Shown: piece after piece, positions 45,254 to 55,743 of the stretch | How positions within the stretch are numbered: position 1 is the first letter of the stretch | Layout: every line of letters starts with the position of its first letter | NCBI GenBank assembly: GCA_963781785.1 | Contig: CAWAHD010000004.1 | Coordinates: 682,001 to 746,000 of the forward strand | DNA from: CAWAHD01 sp963781785 | Lineage (GTDB): Bacteria; Planctomycetota; Planctomycetia; Isosphaerales; Isosphaeraceae | Direction of reading: 5' to 3' | Length of the DNA: 64,000 bases | The notes under the pieces: generated by a model | What the model was told of the DNA's origin: nothing | The model's database searches: none | The model's input: the letters and a program-made list of their open reading frames with translations, nothing else | Position numbers and translations under genes: made by a program

Positions 45254-46803
45254 TCAATTCCCGGGCTCGACGACCCGCGCCAGGCGGGCGTTCTCGCGGA
45301 GAAACGCCAGAATCTCGCTGGTGAGCGCGCCGGAACTGTCCATGCGCGGCACCTTGTTCTGGCCGCCGAGCTTGCCGCGGCGCCGCATCCAGGCGTCGAA
45401 GCTCCCGGGCCGCGCAGCCGCCAGTGCGGGCAAGGGCAGCCCCACAACGGGTGTCCGGTGTGCCCGGTAATCGGCATTACGGTGAGCCAGGCTCGCATCG
45501 AGAGCCTGCCGGAACGTCTCGAAATCGGCGGGCTCGTCGAGGAATTCGACGATGAATTGATGATGACCCAGCCGGCCCGAGAACACCGGGCCGGCGTGCC
45601 AGTCGCGCACCGTCGCCCCGGTCGCCGCCATGGCGTCGGCGATCGCCGCCTCGACCTCTTCGTTGATCAGGTGCTCTCCGAAGGCTGAGAGCGTCGAATG
45701 GGTCCTTCCCGTGAACGTCAGGAGGGGTGGGTCGAGCGACGCCAATCGAATCGTATCGCCGATCACGTGGGACCAGAGGCCTGCGCACGTCGACACGACA
45801 ATCGCATAGTTCACTCCGATCTCGGCCGTTTGCAGCCAGTGACGAGTGGGACATTGCGAATCGATCTCATCGGCCGGAACAAACTCGTAGAACAGCCCGT
45901 GATCGCACAAGAGCGCAAGAGCCCGGTCGCGGGGTCGCCGCAGGCGACGAAGCCCTCCGAGCACGGATAGACCTCCTGGAGCTGCACACGAGGCGAGCCC
46001 AGGATCGTCCGAAATGACGCGCGGTAAGGTTCGAACTTGACGCCTCCGTGCACGACCAGCTCGAGATCGGGCCAGACTTCGGCCACCGTCGACTTGCCGG
46101 TGAGTTCAAGAAGCCTCTGGAAGAACTGGAGCAGCCAGCTCGGAACTCCGCTGACCAGGGTGATCCGCTCCGAGCGGCCTAGGTCGGCGAGGCGGGAGAG
46201 TTTGCGGTCCCAGTCGGGCTCGAGCGCAATATCCAGGGGCGGGAATGTGAAGCGCGAAAGCAGTGGCGGCAGCGTCGTGGCGGCAATTCCGCTCAGATCG
46301 CCTGCGAAGATGCCGGGGGCGAGTTCCTCGAGGGCCGCACAGCCCCCCAGAACGCAGAGCCGGCCGTGAAAGAGCCGGGAGCCGGTCCGGGATCTGAGTG
46401 CAATCGCCAGCATGGTCCGGGCAGCCTTGCGGTTGCACGCAATCATCTCGGCCGAGACGGGGATGTACTTGGTTGGTCCCTGGGTGGTCCCGCTGGTGAG
46501 CGCCAGAAAGGGAATCCGGCCCGGCCACGCGAGGTTGTCGAATACCGGAAAACTCGCTCGCAGGTAGTCATTCCAGAATGCTTCATAGGTCCGGATGGGA
46601 ACCTGGCGCTGATAATCGGCCACGGAACGAATCTGGTCGAACTGATGATCACGGCCAAACCGCGTATCGCGGCCCCGCCGTACCAGGTATTCGAGCACCT
46701 GCTCCTGAGCGCGGACGGGTTTGGCCCGATCAAGCTGACGGCAGCGACGACGACCATCGAGCTGAAATCCGAGATTCACGATCGCCCGCATCACGTGAGT
46801 CAT
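45254..46803 (-). CDS. GH3-family acyl-adenylate/amide synthetase (frameshifted)
   Basis: GH3 proteins adenylate a carboxylic acid and transfer it to an amine; plant members conjugate auxin or jasmonate to amino acids. Start ATG 46803. Motifs: DYQRQVPIRTYEAFWNDYLR, ATP-binding LALTSGTTQGPTKYIPVS, AEVWPDLELVVHGGVKFEPY, VQLQEVYPCSEGFVACGDP. A one-base deletion near 45922 changes the frame; the rest reads LLCDHGLFYEFVPADE, TCAGLWSHVIGDTIRLASL, LTFTGRTHSTLSAFGEHLIN and ends near 45254. About 515 residues rejoined. Start is 6 bases after the methyltransferase stop. The bacterial substrate is unknown; the nearby acyl carrier protein suggests an acyl group. Confidence 0.88.
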
Positions 46804-46809
46804 CAGTCC

Positions 46810-47493
46810 CTAGCACCGATCCTTGGTTCCGACGGTTCGGCGCGACTCCCCGGCCTCCGGCCCTGGGCCCGCGGGCACCCGAAGGGTCGCCGCCGTGGGC
46901 TGGGCCGAGGGGTCTCCCGCTCTGGCTCGGGGCCGACGGCAAAAATAAACGCCTCCGGGCGGAATGTTGAGAGGTTCGAAGACGAATTGCACGTCCTCGA
47001 AGAACCGCCGGTAAAACCCCCAGTAAATCCAGGGAATCTCCGTGATCTGGTTGAACGACCCCTCTGGTTTGAGGACGGCGGCCACGGCGCGGAAGAGCTC
47101 GGCTTGCAGAGCGCTGCCCAGGGATGGCACGGGCAACCCGGAGACGACGTAGTCCACCGAGGACATTCCCCGCTGGGCGAGGATCGAGCCCAGGTCGCCG
47201 ACGTCCCCCTGGACGATGTCGAAATTCGGAAGCTGAGCGAATCGCTCGCGGAGCAATCGGGCAAAATCGGGGTCGCGCTCGACGACGACGACGCGGCAGC
47301 CCGGACGGGCGTTCTGGGCGATGACCCGAGTGATCGGTCCGGTGCCGCCGCCGAGCTCGACCAAAGCAGTGGCCTGACTCCAGTCGATGTTCCGGACCGT
47401 CAGGCGAGACAGCCAGCGGCTGGAGGGCGCCACGCTGGCTATCGCGGTGCCGTGCCGGAGGAATTTGCCCAGAAACAAGCGGAAATCGTTCAT
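46810..47493 (-). CDS. SAM-dependent methyltransferase, PmtA-like
   Basis: 227 residues. MNDFRLFLGKFLRHGTAIAS and SVAPSSRWLSRLTVRNIDW match the start of phospholipid N-methyltransferase/rRNA-methyltransferase-like proteins. The SAM site is ALVELGGGTGPITRVIA, with acidic VVVVERDPDFARLL, then FDIVQGDVGDL and YVVSGLPVPSLGSALQAELF. The known family methylates phosphatidylethanolamine; the real substrate here is not shown. The C-terminal ~35 residues are Pro/Arg-rich and unlikely to be part of the fold. Its ATG overlaps the hydrolase stop (ATGA), and GH3 follows after 6 bases, so the three genes form one translational unit. Confidence 0.85.
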   Translation of the reverse strand: MNDFRLFLGKFLRHGTAIASVAPSSRWLSRLTVRNIDWSQATALVELGGGTGPITRVIAQNARPGCRVVVVERDPDFARLLRERFAQLPNFDIVQGDVGDLGSILAQRGMSSVDYVVSGLPVPSLGSALQAELFRAVAAVLKPEGSFNQITEIPWIYWGFYRRFFEDVQFVFEPLNIPPGGVYFCRRPRARAGDPSAQPTAATLRVPAGPGPEAGESRRTVGTKDRC

Positions 47494-48404
47494 CGGCTAG
47501 CGAGCTCGTGCCCTGGCCGGGCTCCCCCCGGGAAACTTCCCCGCGCCGCCAGCGGGTGACGGGCCTGACTCAAAAATCGGGCCGCGTCCAGATGCGCCGG
47601 GATCGTCCGGAGGCGGTCGCGAACATAGCGGGAGATCAGTTGATTGACCAGCCCGGACTTCTCGATCTGGGGCGCGTGCCCGCACCGGGGGATCACCACT
47701 TGGCGGACTCTCCGGATCTGCTCGGCCGCCCGCACCGACCCGGGCACGTCGGAGAGGATCCGGTCGTTCGCTCCCCAGATCACCAAGGTCGGCTGAGCAA
47801 TCACGGGCAGGAGCTGAGCCACCGAATGATCCATGGTCCCCCGGAGCGTCCGGATCACCCCGCCCTTCCATTTCCGGTCTTGGAACTTGCGGGAAAGCGC
47901 GTGCGCGAGATCCTCGGTGGCGAACAGGTCGCGGTGAAAGACCGAGCGGACCAGGCCTTCGTAATCGCTGCGCTTCACTCCCTCGACCACGGGCAAGTTC
48001 TCGGTGCCATGCAAACCCGACGGGCAGATCAAGACCAGCTTCGCAACCTTTTCGGGGTCTCGGGCTGCGAGGGTCAGGATCACCTGGCAGCCCAGGCTCG
48101 AGCCCACGAGGTGGTACGGCGGGCGCTGGACGTATTCGTCGAGGAAATAAGCCAGCCGACTGGCCAGGTAGTCGATCGAGACCTCGCCGCCGGAATCGAT
48201 CCGGGTGTGCAGCGCGTCTCCGTCGTAGACGAGGATCTCCGGAACCTTGAGGTCGAACCGCTCCGACAGGAACGATCGATTGGCAAACCAGCTTTCGGGC
48301 TGCTCGGCAAGCCCGTTGACCAGGACGAGCGGAATCTGCCGCTTGTAAGTGTGCAGAAGCTGAGGCAAGTCAAACCATCTGCGTACGCTCGTAGACATTG
48401 GCAT
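47490..48404 (-). CDS. Alpha/beta hydrolase
   Basis: About 304 residues from ATG 48404, with GGGAGG upstream. Fold markers: oxyanion strand IPLVLVNGLAEQPESWF, nucleophile elbow HLVGSSLGCQVILTL (Ser in GSSLG), acid strand PTLVIWGANDRIL (Asp) and histidine in VVIPRCGHAPQIEKSG. A cap domain lies between. Likely an acyl- or ester-hydrolysing enzyme (thioesterase or lipase group). First gene of the operon hydrolase, methyltransferase, GH3; the last residues of its frame (HELASR) overlap the methyltransferase start. Confidence 0.85.
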   Translation of the reverse strand: MPMSTSVRRWFDLPQLLHTYKRQIPLVLVNGLAEQPESWFANRSFLSERFDLKVPEILVYDGDALHTRIDSGGEVSIDYLASRLAYFLDEYVQRPPYHLVGSSLGCQVILTLAARDPEKVAKLVLICPSGLHGTENLPVVEGVKRSDYEGLVRSVFHRDLFATEDLAHALSRKFQDRKWKGGVIRTLRGTMDHSVAQLLPVIAQPTLVIWGANDRILSDVPGSVRAAEQIRRVRQVVIPRCGHAPQIEKSGLVNQLISRYVRDRLRTIPAHLDAARFLSQARHPLAARGSFPGGARPGHELASR

Positions 48405-48705
48405 GCGACCTCCCTGTGGTTTCAGACTCGGCAGCAGTGGGATCTGGCCTGAGCACGACACGAAAAGACAGGACCCGACTCGAACTGACTCGACTCGACT
48501 CGCATCACGTCCGGCAGCCTGAACGGATTTGTTGAAATGTTAACAAGGCCGCCTCCGCCGGCCAATCGTTCAGGACGAACTTCATCGGGACTTCACTTCG
48601 TGGCCACAGGTTCTTTCCATTCAAGCGTGGAGATGGCTCCTGCTTGACGACCGGCCCTCGTCGGCTCAAGATGTGGAGCAGCTTTTTCTAACGAGGCGAC
48701 AAATC
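48405..48705. other. Divergent promoter region with GACTC repeats
   Basis: 301 bases between the hydrolase (-) and the epimerase (+). It holds a short simple repeat of GACTC at about 48477-48502 and an AT-richer GTTGAAATGTTAACAAGG near 48530. No gene is supported. Confidence 0.4.
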
Positions 48706-49755
48706 ATGCGCGTGTTCATCATCGGAGGATCGGGCCTGATCGGGCGGCGTCTCGCTCATGAATTGCGGGATCGGGGAGACGAGGTGGTCATTCTTTCCAG
48801 GAATGCCGACGCCGTCCGCCGCCAGCGCGAGATGTGGCCGTTTCAGATCATCGGCGGCGACCCGACGGCCCCGGGCCGCTGGCAGGAGGAGGTTGACGGC
48901 TGCGACGCAGTCGTCAACGTGGCTGGTCACAATATCTTTGCCGGCCGATGGAACACCGAGGTCAAGCGGAAGATTCGCGACAGCCGAGTCTACAGCGCCG
49001 AGCAAGTGACGGCGGCAATCCGGCAGGCTACGCGCGTCCCAAGGTGCTCGTTCAGGGGTCGGCCGTTGGCTTCTACGGCGTCGGGGGCGACGAGCAGATC
49101 GACGAATCGGGCTCGTCCGGTACCGATTTTCTTGCGGTCGTGTGTCGCGAAACCGAAGAGGCCACGCTGCCGGTCGAGGCGGCGGGCGTCCGGCGAGTGG
49201 CCGTCCGCACCGGCATCGTGCTTGCCCGCAACGAGGGTGCGCTCGACGGATCATGACCCCGATCTTCAAGCTGGGGCCCGGCGTGCCCATTGGCAGCTCC
49301 GGCGGCTTCGTCGCCCAGGGAAAGCAATGGATGAGCTGGATCCACCTCGACGACATCGTGGGCATCTTCATCCTGGCCGTCGACAACGCGGCTGCCGCCG
49401 GGCCCATGAACGGGACTGCGCCGAGCCCGTGCGCAACGCCGAATTTGCGCGAACGTTTTCCAGCGTGCTGCGCACAAGATTCACGCCCTGGCGGGCATTT
49501 CTACCGGTGGGGCCGCCGGACGCGATGCTCCGGCTGTTGCTCGGCGACGTCGCCGGTGTGATCGCCACCGGCCAGCGGGTCGTGCCGGCGAAGGCGCTCG
49601 CACTCGGGTATTCCTTCAAATATCCGCAGCTTGCCGATGCGCTGCGCGAGCTGACCACCCCGGTCCGGCCCGCGGCCGAGCCCCTTGTGCATGCGCACGC
49701 CCCGGGCGCGGGTCACATCATTGAGCGCAGAAGTAGGTCAGGCTTTCCAGCCTGA
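48706..49755 (+). CDS. TIGR01777-type NAD-dependent epimerase (frameshifted)
   Basis: Short-chain extended sugar epimerase-like protein (SulA/YfcH group). Start ATG 48706. Rossmann motif MRVFIIGGSGLIGRRLAHEL, then EEVDGCDAVVNVAGHNIF and RWNTEVKRKIRDSR. Frame changes near 49035 (to KVLVQGSAVGFYGVGGDEQI), near 49245 (to IMTPIFKLGPGVPIGSSGGF) and near 49420 (to EPVRNAEFARTFSSVL). The remainder has KQWMSWIHLDDIVGIFILAV and PAKALALGYSFKYPQLADAL, both typical of the family. About 345 residues rejoined. The final residues RSRSGFPA and the stop come from a dispersed palindrome at 49733. Confidence 0.85.
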   Translation: MRVFIIGGSGLIGRRLAHELRDRGDEVVILSRNADAVRRQREMWPFQIIGGDPTAPGRWQEEVDGCDAVVNVAGHNIFAGRWNTEVKRKIRDSRVYSAEQVTAAIRQATRVPRCSFRGRPLASTASGATSRSTNRARPVPIFLRSCVAKPKRPRCRSRRRASGEWPSAPASCLPATRVRSTDHDPDLQAGARRAHWQLRRLRRPGKAMDELDPPRRHRGHLHPGRRQRGCRRAHERDCAEPVRNAEFARTFSSVLRTRFTPWRAFLPVGPPDAMLRLLLGDVAGVIATGQRVVPAKALALGYSFKYPQLADALRELTTPVRPAAEPLVHAHAPGAGHIIERRSRSGFPA

Positions 49756-49760
49756 CATCC
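49733..49760. repeat. Single TCAGGCTTTCCAGCCTGA palindrome at convergent gene ends
   Basis: GTAGGTCAGGCTTTCCAGCC followed by TGACATCC. It provides the last codons and TGA of the epimerase and lies just beyond the stop of the convergent kinase (49764), a suitable place for a bidirectional terminator. Confidence 0.8.
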
Positions 49761-49763
49761 GGC

Positions 49764-51253
<1,490 letters not shown>

Positions 51254-51262
51254 CCAATACTC

Positions 51263-51290
51263 CTTAGTCCTTAGTCTTTAGTCGTTAGGA
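51263..51290. repeat. Heptamer tandem repeat in front of the HAD hydrolase gene
   Basis: CTTAGTC, CTTAGTC, TTTAGTC, then GTTAGGA, directly before GTCATCC and the ATG at 51298. The last unit provides the ribosome site AGGAG. It lies in the divergent promoter region of the kinase, as the heptamer array at 30871 does for another divergent pair. Confidence 0.7.
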
Positions 51291-51297
51291 GTCATCC

Positions 51298-52211
51298 ATG
51301 ACCGAGCCAGCCGAGACGCGCCCGCCCTGGGAACATTTCGTCAGGTCGCACGATTTTTTCATTGGCATCGACAGCGACGGCTGTGCCTTTGACACGATGG
51401 AAGTGAAGCACAAGGAGTGCTTCATACCGAACATCGTCAAATATTACGGGCTGGCCTCGGTTTCGCAAGCTATGCCCGGGAAGCCGCCGAGTTTCTCAAT
51501 CTTTACTCGAAGTGGCGCGGCGTGAACCGATTTCCGGGCTTGTACTTGACGATGGACCTCCTGGGAGAGCGAGTCGAGGTGATGAAGCGGCGGCCGAAGC
51601 TGCCGGCCCTGTTGGGCCTGCGCGACTGGGTCGCCCGGGAGACCCGGCTCTCCAACCCGGCGCTCAAGGCCCAACTCGAGGCCACCAGCGATCCCGATCT
51701 TGCCATGGCGCTTGAGTGGAGCGAAGCCGTGAACCGGTCGATCGCCGAGATCGTCAAGAACGTGCCGCCCTTTCCGCTTGTGCGAGAATCGCTCGAGAGC
51801 GTGCAGGGCAAGGCCGATGTGATGGTCGTGTCGGCAACGCCGAGCGCGGCCCTGGAACGGGAATGGAACGAACACGGACTGCGACCTCTGGTCGCATTGC
51901 TCGCCGGGCAGGAACTGGGCAGCAAGGAAGAGCACCTGCGGCTGGCCGCGACCGGCCGCTATGATTCCGACAAGATCTTGATGGTGGGCGATGCGCCGGG
52001 CGACTGGAATGCGGCCAGGGCCAACAACGTCCTGTTTTTCCCGATCGACCCGGGAAATGAGGACGAGTCGTGGCAGCGGTTCTTCGAGGAAGGACTTCCG
52101 CGATTCTTCGCCGGCAGGTTCGCCGGCGATTACATGAACGCACAGCTCGCCCGCTTCGAGGCGCTCTTGCCGGAACGGCCGCCGTGGAAACAGGCACCGG
52201 TTTCCGGTTAA
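51298..52211 (+). CDS. HAD-superfamily hydrolase (frameshifted)
   Basis: Predicted phosphatase. ATG 51298 with TTAGGAG upstream. Motif I FFIGIDSDGCAFDTME (DxDG), a frameshift near 51464 (IVKYYGLASVS then YAREAAEFLNLYSKWRGVNR), motif II VMVVSATPSAALE, and motif IV KILMVGDAPGDWNAARANNV. The cap between motifs I and II is large. About 304 residues rejoined. The fold and catalytic aspartates are clear, the substrate is not. gnd follows on the same strand after 105 bases, so a sugar phosphate is a reasonable guess only. Confidence 0.85.
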
Positions 52212-52316
52212 GATCGTGTTTCCCAGGTCGAGAGTGCCGAACCGGGTCCAGTCGCGTGGTACAATCTGGACTCGCAGGAAGAGTGCCCCGGAACGCGAAA
52301 TTGTGAGGCCCCGAAC

Positions 52317-53785
52317 ATGGCGTCAAACGCGACAAGTGCAGACATCGGCCTGATCGGCCTGGCCGTGATGGGGGAAAACCTCGTCCTGAACATGGAGAGC
52401 CACGGCTTTGCGGTCGCGGTCTTTAACCGGACGACCGCGAAGGTCGACGCGTTTCTCGCCGGGCGAGCGTCCGGCAAGAGGATCATCGGAACCCACTCGC
52501 TCGCAGAGCTCGTGGCGTGCGCTCAAGTCGCCGAAGAAGATCATGATCATGGTCCAGGCCGGCAAGCCGGTGGACGACGTGATCGCCGCGCTTGTGCCCC
52601 TGCTTGAGCCGGGGGATATCCTGATCGACGGCGGCAATTCCCATTTTCCCGACACCACCCGCCGCACGCGGGACCTGAAGTCGCGGGGCATTCTGTTCGT
52701 CGGCACGGGAGTCTCCGGCGGCGAGGAAGGGGCCCTCAAGGGCCCGTCGATCATGCCCGGCGGCGATCAGGCGGCCTGGCCGCACGTGAAGCCCATTTTC
52801 CAGGCGATCGCCGCCAAGGTCGATGAGGGGTACGCCGTGCTGCGACTGGGTCGGGCCCGAGGGCGCCGGCCATTTCGTCAAGATGGTGCACAACGGCATC
52901 GAGTACGGCGACATGCAGCTCATCTGCGAAGCGTATTTCCTGCTGCGGAAGCTGCTCCGGCTCGAGCCTCCGGCGATCCACGACGTATTCGATCGCTGGA
53001 ACGCCGGGCCGCTCGACAGCTACCTGATCGAGATCACCCGCGACATCCTCGGCATCACCGATCAGGAGACTGGCCGGCCCATGATCGACTTGATCCTCGA
53101 TCGGGCTGGGCAGAAAGGCACGGGCAAATGGACCGTGAACTCGGCGTGCGACCTGGGCGTGCCGCTGACCTTGATCGCCGAGGCCGTCTTCGCTCGATGC
53201 TTGTCCGCTCAGAAAGATGAGCGAGTCGCCGCGTCCAAGATCCTCAAGGGCCCATCGCTCTCTTTCGACCTGCACGCAGAATCGTACGTCGATGCCATCG
53301 AGCACGCGCTCTATGCCAGCAAGATCATCTCCTACGCCCAGGGCTTTGTGCTCATGGATTCGATGGCCGATGAGTCGAAATGGCAGATCAACAAGGGGGC
53401 CGTGGCCCTGATGTGGCGGGGTGGCTGCATCATCCGTAGCGCGTTCCTCGGCAAGATCAAAGATGCCTTCGACCGCGATCCCAACCTGACAAACCTGTTG
53501 CTAGACCCCTATTTTCGTGGCGAGGTCGACCGATGCCAGCACGGGTGGCGGCGAGCCTGTGCCGCCGCGATCGCGCACGGAATTCCGGTGCCCGCCATGA
53601 CTTCGGCGCTGTGCTACTACGACGGCTATCGCAGCGAACAGCTCCCGGCCAATCTTCTTCAAGCCCAGCGCGACTATTTCGGGGCGCACACCTACGAACG
53701 GGTCGATCGTCCCGGCGGCCAGTTTTTCCACACAAACTGGACCGGCCGCGGCGGCACGACCGCGTCTTCGTCGTATAACGTGTGA
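52317..53785 (+). CDS. gnd: 6-phosphogluconate dehydrogenase, decarboxylating (frameshifted)
   Basis: Third enzyme of the oxidative pentose-phosphate pathway: 6-phosphogluconate + NADP to ribulose 5-phosphate, CO2 and NADPH. Start ATG 52317. NADP fold GLIGLAVMGENLVLNMESHG; one extra base near 52525 (then LKSPKKIMIMVQAGKPVDDV); LIDGGNSHFPDTTRRT; GTGVSGGEEGALKGPSIMPG; an extra base near 52832 (then TPCCDWVGPEGAGHFVKMVH with catalytic Lys and Asn in KMVHNGIEYGDMQLI); and the C-terminal clasp FFHTNWTGRGG. About 488 residues rejoined, consistent with the dimeric long form. Confidence 0.96.
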
Positions 53786-53860
53786 TCGAACCCCGAGTCG
53801 CCGGTCGATGAGGAGCCAGTACCGAAGGGGCATTAGCCGCGAATGCGGCGGCATCGTAAA

Positions 53861-53882
53861 TCCCAGGGCGTGAGCCCTGGGA
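53861..53882 (+). terminator. Hairpin after gnd
   Basis: TCCCAGGGC and GCCCTGGGA pair perfectly (9 bp) around loop GTGA. It is a dispersed planctomycete palindrome type and lies 76 bases after the gnd stop, where it could end the transcript. Confidence 0.5.
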
Positions 53883-53918
53883 GACAATCGGACGCCAAGA
53901 CCTATTCCAGATGAAGCC

Positions 53919-53971
53919 TCGGCAACGAGACCAAACCCGAGACGCCGTCTCGGGTTTGGTCTCGTTGCCGA
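53919..53971. repeat. Perfect 26-bp inverted repeat with 1-base centre
   Basis: The left arm begins TCGGCAACGAGACCAAACCC and the right arm is its exact reverse complement; the arms meet at a single C (53945). In RNA this would be a 26-bp duplex with almost no loop. Such a structure is extremely stable, and also typical of an assembly fold-back or a cruciform-forming element. Confidence 0.85.
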
Positions 53972-54431
53972 AGCTTTCGGAGAGGAGAATTCGGAGACCC
54001 TTTGCTTGTGTACTCGGCCTCGGGGCTGACGCCCCGAGCTTTACGATGTCGCCCCGTTCGGGGCTTTCGAAATCCGCAATCGGTGCATGGATCGCCTCGG
54101 GGCTTTCGAAATCCGTAACCAGTTTCTTGAAGAACACTTGGGGAAACTCCACCAGAATGTGGGTCGATTTTCGCGCGACTCACGCGAATACTATGTGCAC
54201 ACGACTGGCCGGAGGGATCGTTCCTCCGGCACTTTTGGCTCGGGCTATCACAGGGCCTCGAGCGGCTTGAAGAACGGATCGCATGAGATACGCCAAGACA
54301 GCTCGATCGGATACGGTGATGGCTCGAGACGGGGTCCACGCGGGTGAATCGGAGGGGGACGGGGCGGCGGCCGATCACGGTCGCGGCGAGCCGCGCGACA
54401 TTTGCGGACCGGGCGAGCTTCGACGCCGGCG

Positions 54432-55730
54432 ATGGAAGAGACCTTGATCCATGCCCGGCCCGGCGGCCGGCGGACCGACCCGAAGCGGCCCAACCTGGCC
54501 GACGTCGATGCACTCCTGGGCCGCAAGGTGGGCCAGTATCGGATCGAGTCGGTGCTGGGGCGCGGGACGATGGCCTGCGTGTTCAAGGCGACACACCTGG
54601 GGCTGCGCCGGCCCTGTGCGCTCAAGATCATGAATCCGGGCTGCCATATCGAGGAGCCGGCGATACAGCGCCAGTTCTGGGCCGAGGCCCGCGCGGTGGC
54701 CAACCTGCTGCACCCGCACGTCGTCACGATTCACAACCTCGGGAAGATCGAAGGTTTCCACTTCATCGAGATGGAATACATTCCGGGTGGGCAGACCCTC
54801 CGGGAATCTTTGATCCGCGAGGGGCCATTCGAGCCGTCCCGCGCCGCCAGGCTGGTGCGCCAGGTTGTCCTGGCTCTGGGCGCCGCTCACGAGGCGGGGC
54901 TGGTCCATCGCGATGTCAAGCCGGCCAACGTCCTGCTCACCCCCGACGGAAGAGCGAAGCTGGCCGATTTCGGCCTGGTCCGGCGGCTCGACGACCTCGC
55001 GCAGGGGAGTGCCCCCCTGGCGGGAACACCCACGTTCATGGCGCCGGAGCTCTTTCGAGGCACTCCGGCCAGCCCGCAGTCGGATATCTATGCCCTGGGC
55101 GTGCTCTTGTTCCACACGCTCAGCGGGCGGTTGCCGTTCGTGGCGGATACCGTCGGCGAGCTGATCCATCTGCACCAGAATCAGCCGGTTCCCGACATCC
55201 GCGAGCTCGCCCCGGTCCCCGATGTCCTCGTCGAGATTCTCCATCGCTGCATGGCGAGGTCGCCATCGGACCGGTTCGCCACGGCCGGCGAGCTCAGCGA
55301 TGCCTTCCAGCTTGCGGTCCATCGCCTGCGCGACACCGAAAGCCTGGTGCGCGAGAGTGCCCAGGGCCTGGACTGCTTCATCCAGGGGGCCCGCGATACA
55401 TTCCGGGTGATCGTTCGCCTGCCCGGCGACCGGCTTCAGGAGGTGGTCATCGAGGCAACCGAGGGCAAGAACAACGAACGCTACCTTTCGGTGTTCTCGG
55501 TGTGCGGACCGGCCGAGCCCGAGTACTTCGCCTACGCCCTCACCTTGAATGCCCATTTGACTTTCGGCAGCATTTCGATCCACGATGTCCTGGGAAGCCG
55601 CATGTTCGTGATGTCGCGCACGTTTCTCCGCGACACGGTGCGGCCCGAAGACGTGCGCGATGCACTCCTGGAAATCGCCCGCAGGGCCGATTACGTCGAA
55701 AAACAGCTCACCAGCATGGACCAGTATTGA
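54432..55730 (+). CDS. Ser/Thr protein kinase with a YbjN-like C-terminal domain
   Basis: 432 residues from ATG 54432; the start at 54402 lacks a ribosome site. Kinase: LGRGTMACVFKATHLGLRRP, CALKIM, HRDVKPANVLLTPDG, ADFGLVRR, GTPTFMAPELFRGTPASPQS, DIYALGVLLFHTLSGRLPFV. No membrane helix. After residue ~315 comes a ~120-residue domain: IQGARDTFRVIVRLPGDRLQ, NNERYLSVFSVCGPAEPEYF, LTLNAHLTFGSISIHDVLGS, FLRDTVRPEDVRDALLEIAR, a pattern like the YbjN/bacterial sensory-transduction or type III chaperone-like fold (inference by pattern). Such a soluble kinase with a chaperone-like tail is unusual. The next gene starts 13 bases on. Confidence 0.85.
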   Translation: MEETLIHARPGGRRTDPKRPNLADVDALLGRKVGQYRIESVLGRGTMACVFKATHLGLRRPCALKIMNPGCHIEEPAIQRQFWAEARAVANLLHPHVVTIHNLGKIEGFHFIEMEYIPGGQTLRESLIREGPFEPSRAARLVRQVVLALGAAHEAGLVHRDVKPANVLLTPDGRAKLADFGLVRRLDDLAQGSAPLAGTPTFMAPELFRGTPASPQSDIYALGVLLFHTLSGRLPFVADTVGELIHLHQNQPVPDIRELAPVPDVLVEILHRCMARSPSDRFATAGELSDAFQLAVHRLRDTESLVRESAQGLDCFIQGARDTFRVIVRLPGDRLQEVVIEATEGKNNERYLSVFSVCGPAEPEYFAYALTLNAHLTFGSISIHDVLGSRMFVMSRTFLRDTVRPEDVRDALLEIARRADYVEKQLTSMDQY

Positions 55731-55743
55731 CGGAGCACGGCCG

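Larger units (their letters stand above)
53786..54431. other. Repeat-filled intergenic region
   Basis: 646 bases after gnd with no supported gene. It contains at least four palindromic elements: TCCCAGGGC-GTGA-GCCCTGGGA (53861-53882), a very long perfect palindrome (53919-53971), CTCGGGGC-TGAC-GCCCCGAG near 54021, and two direct copies of CGGGGCTTTCGAAATCCG (about 54057 and 54101). The region before the kinase ATG carries no clear promoter boxes. Confidence 0.55.
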
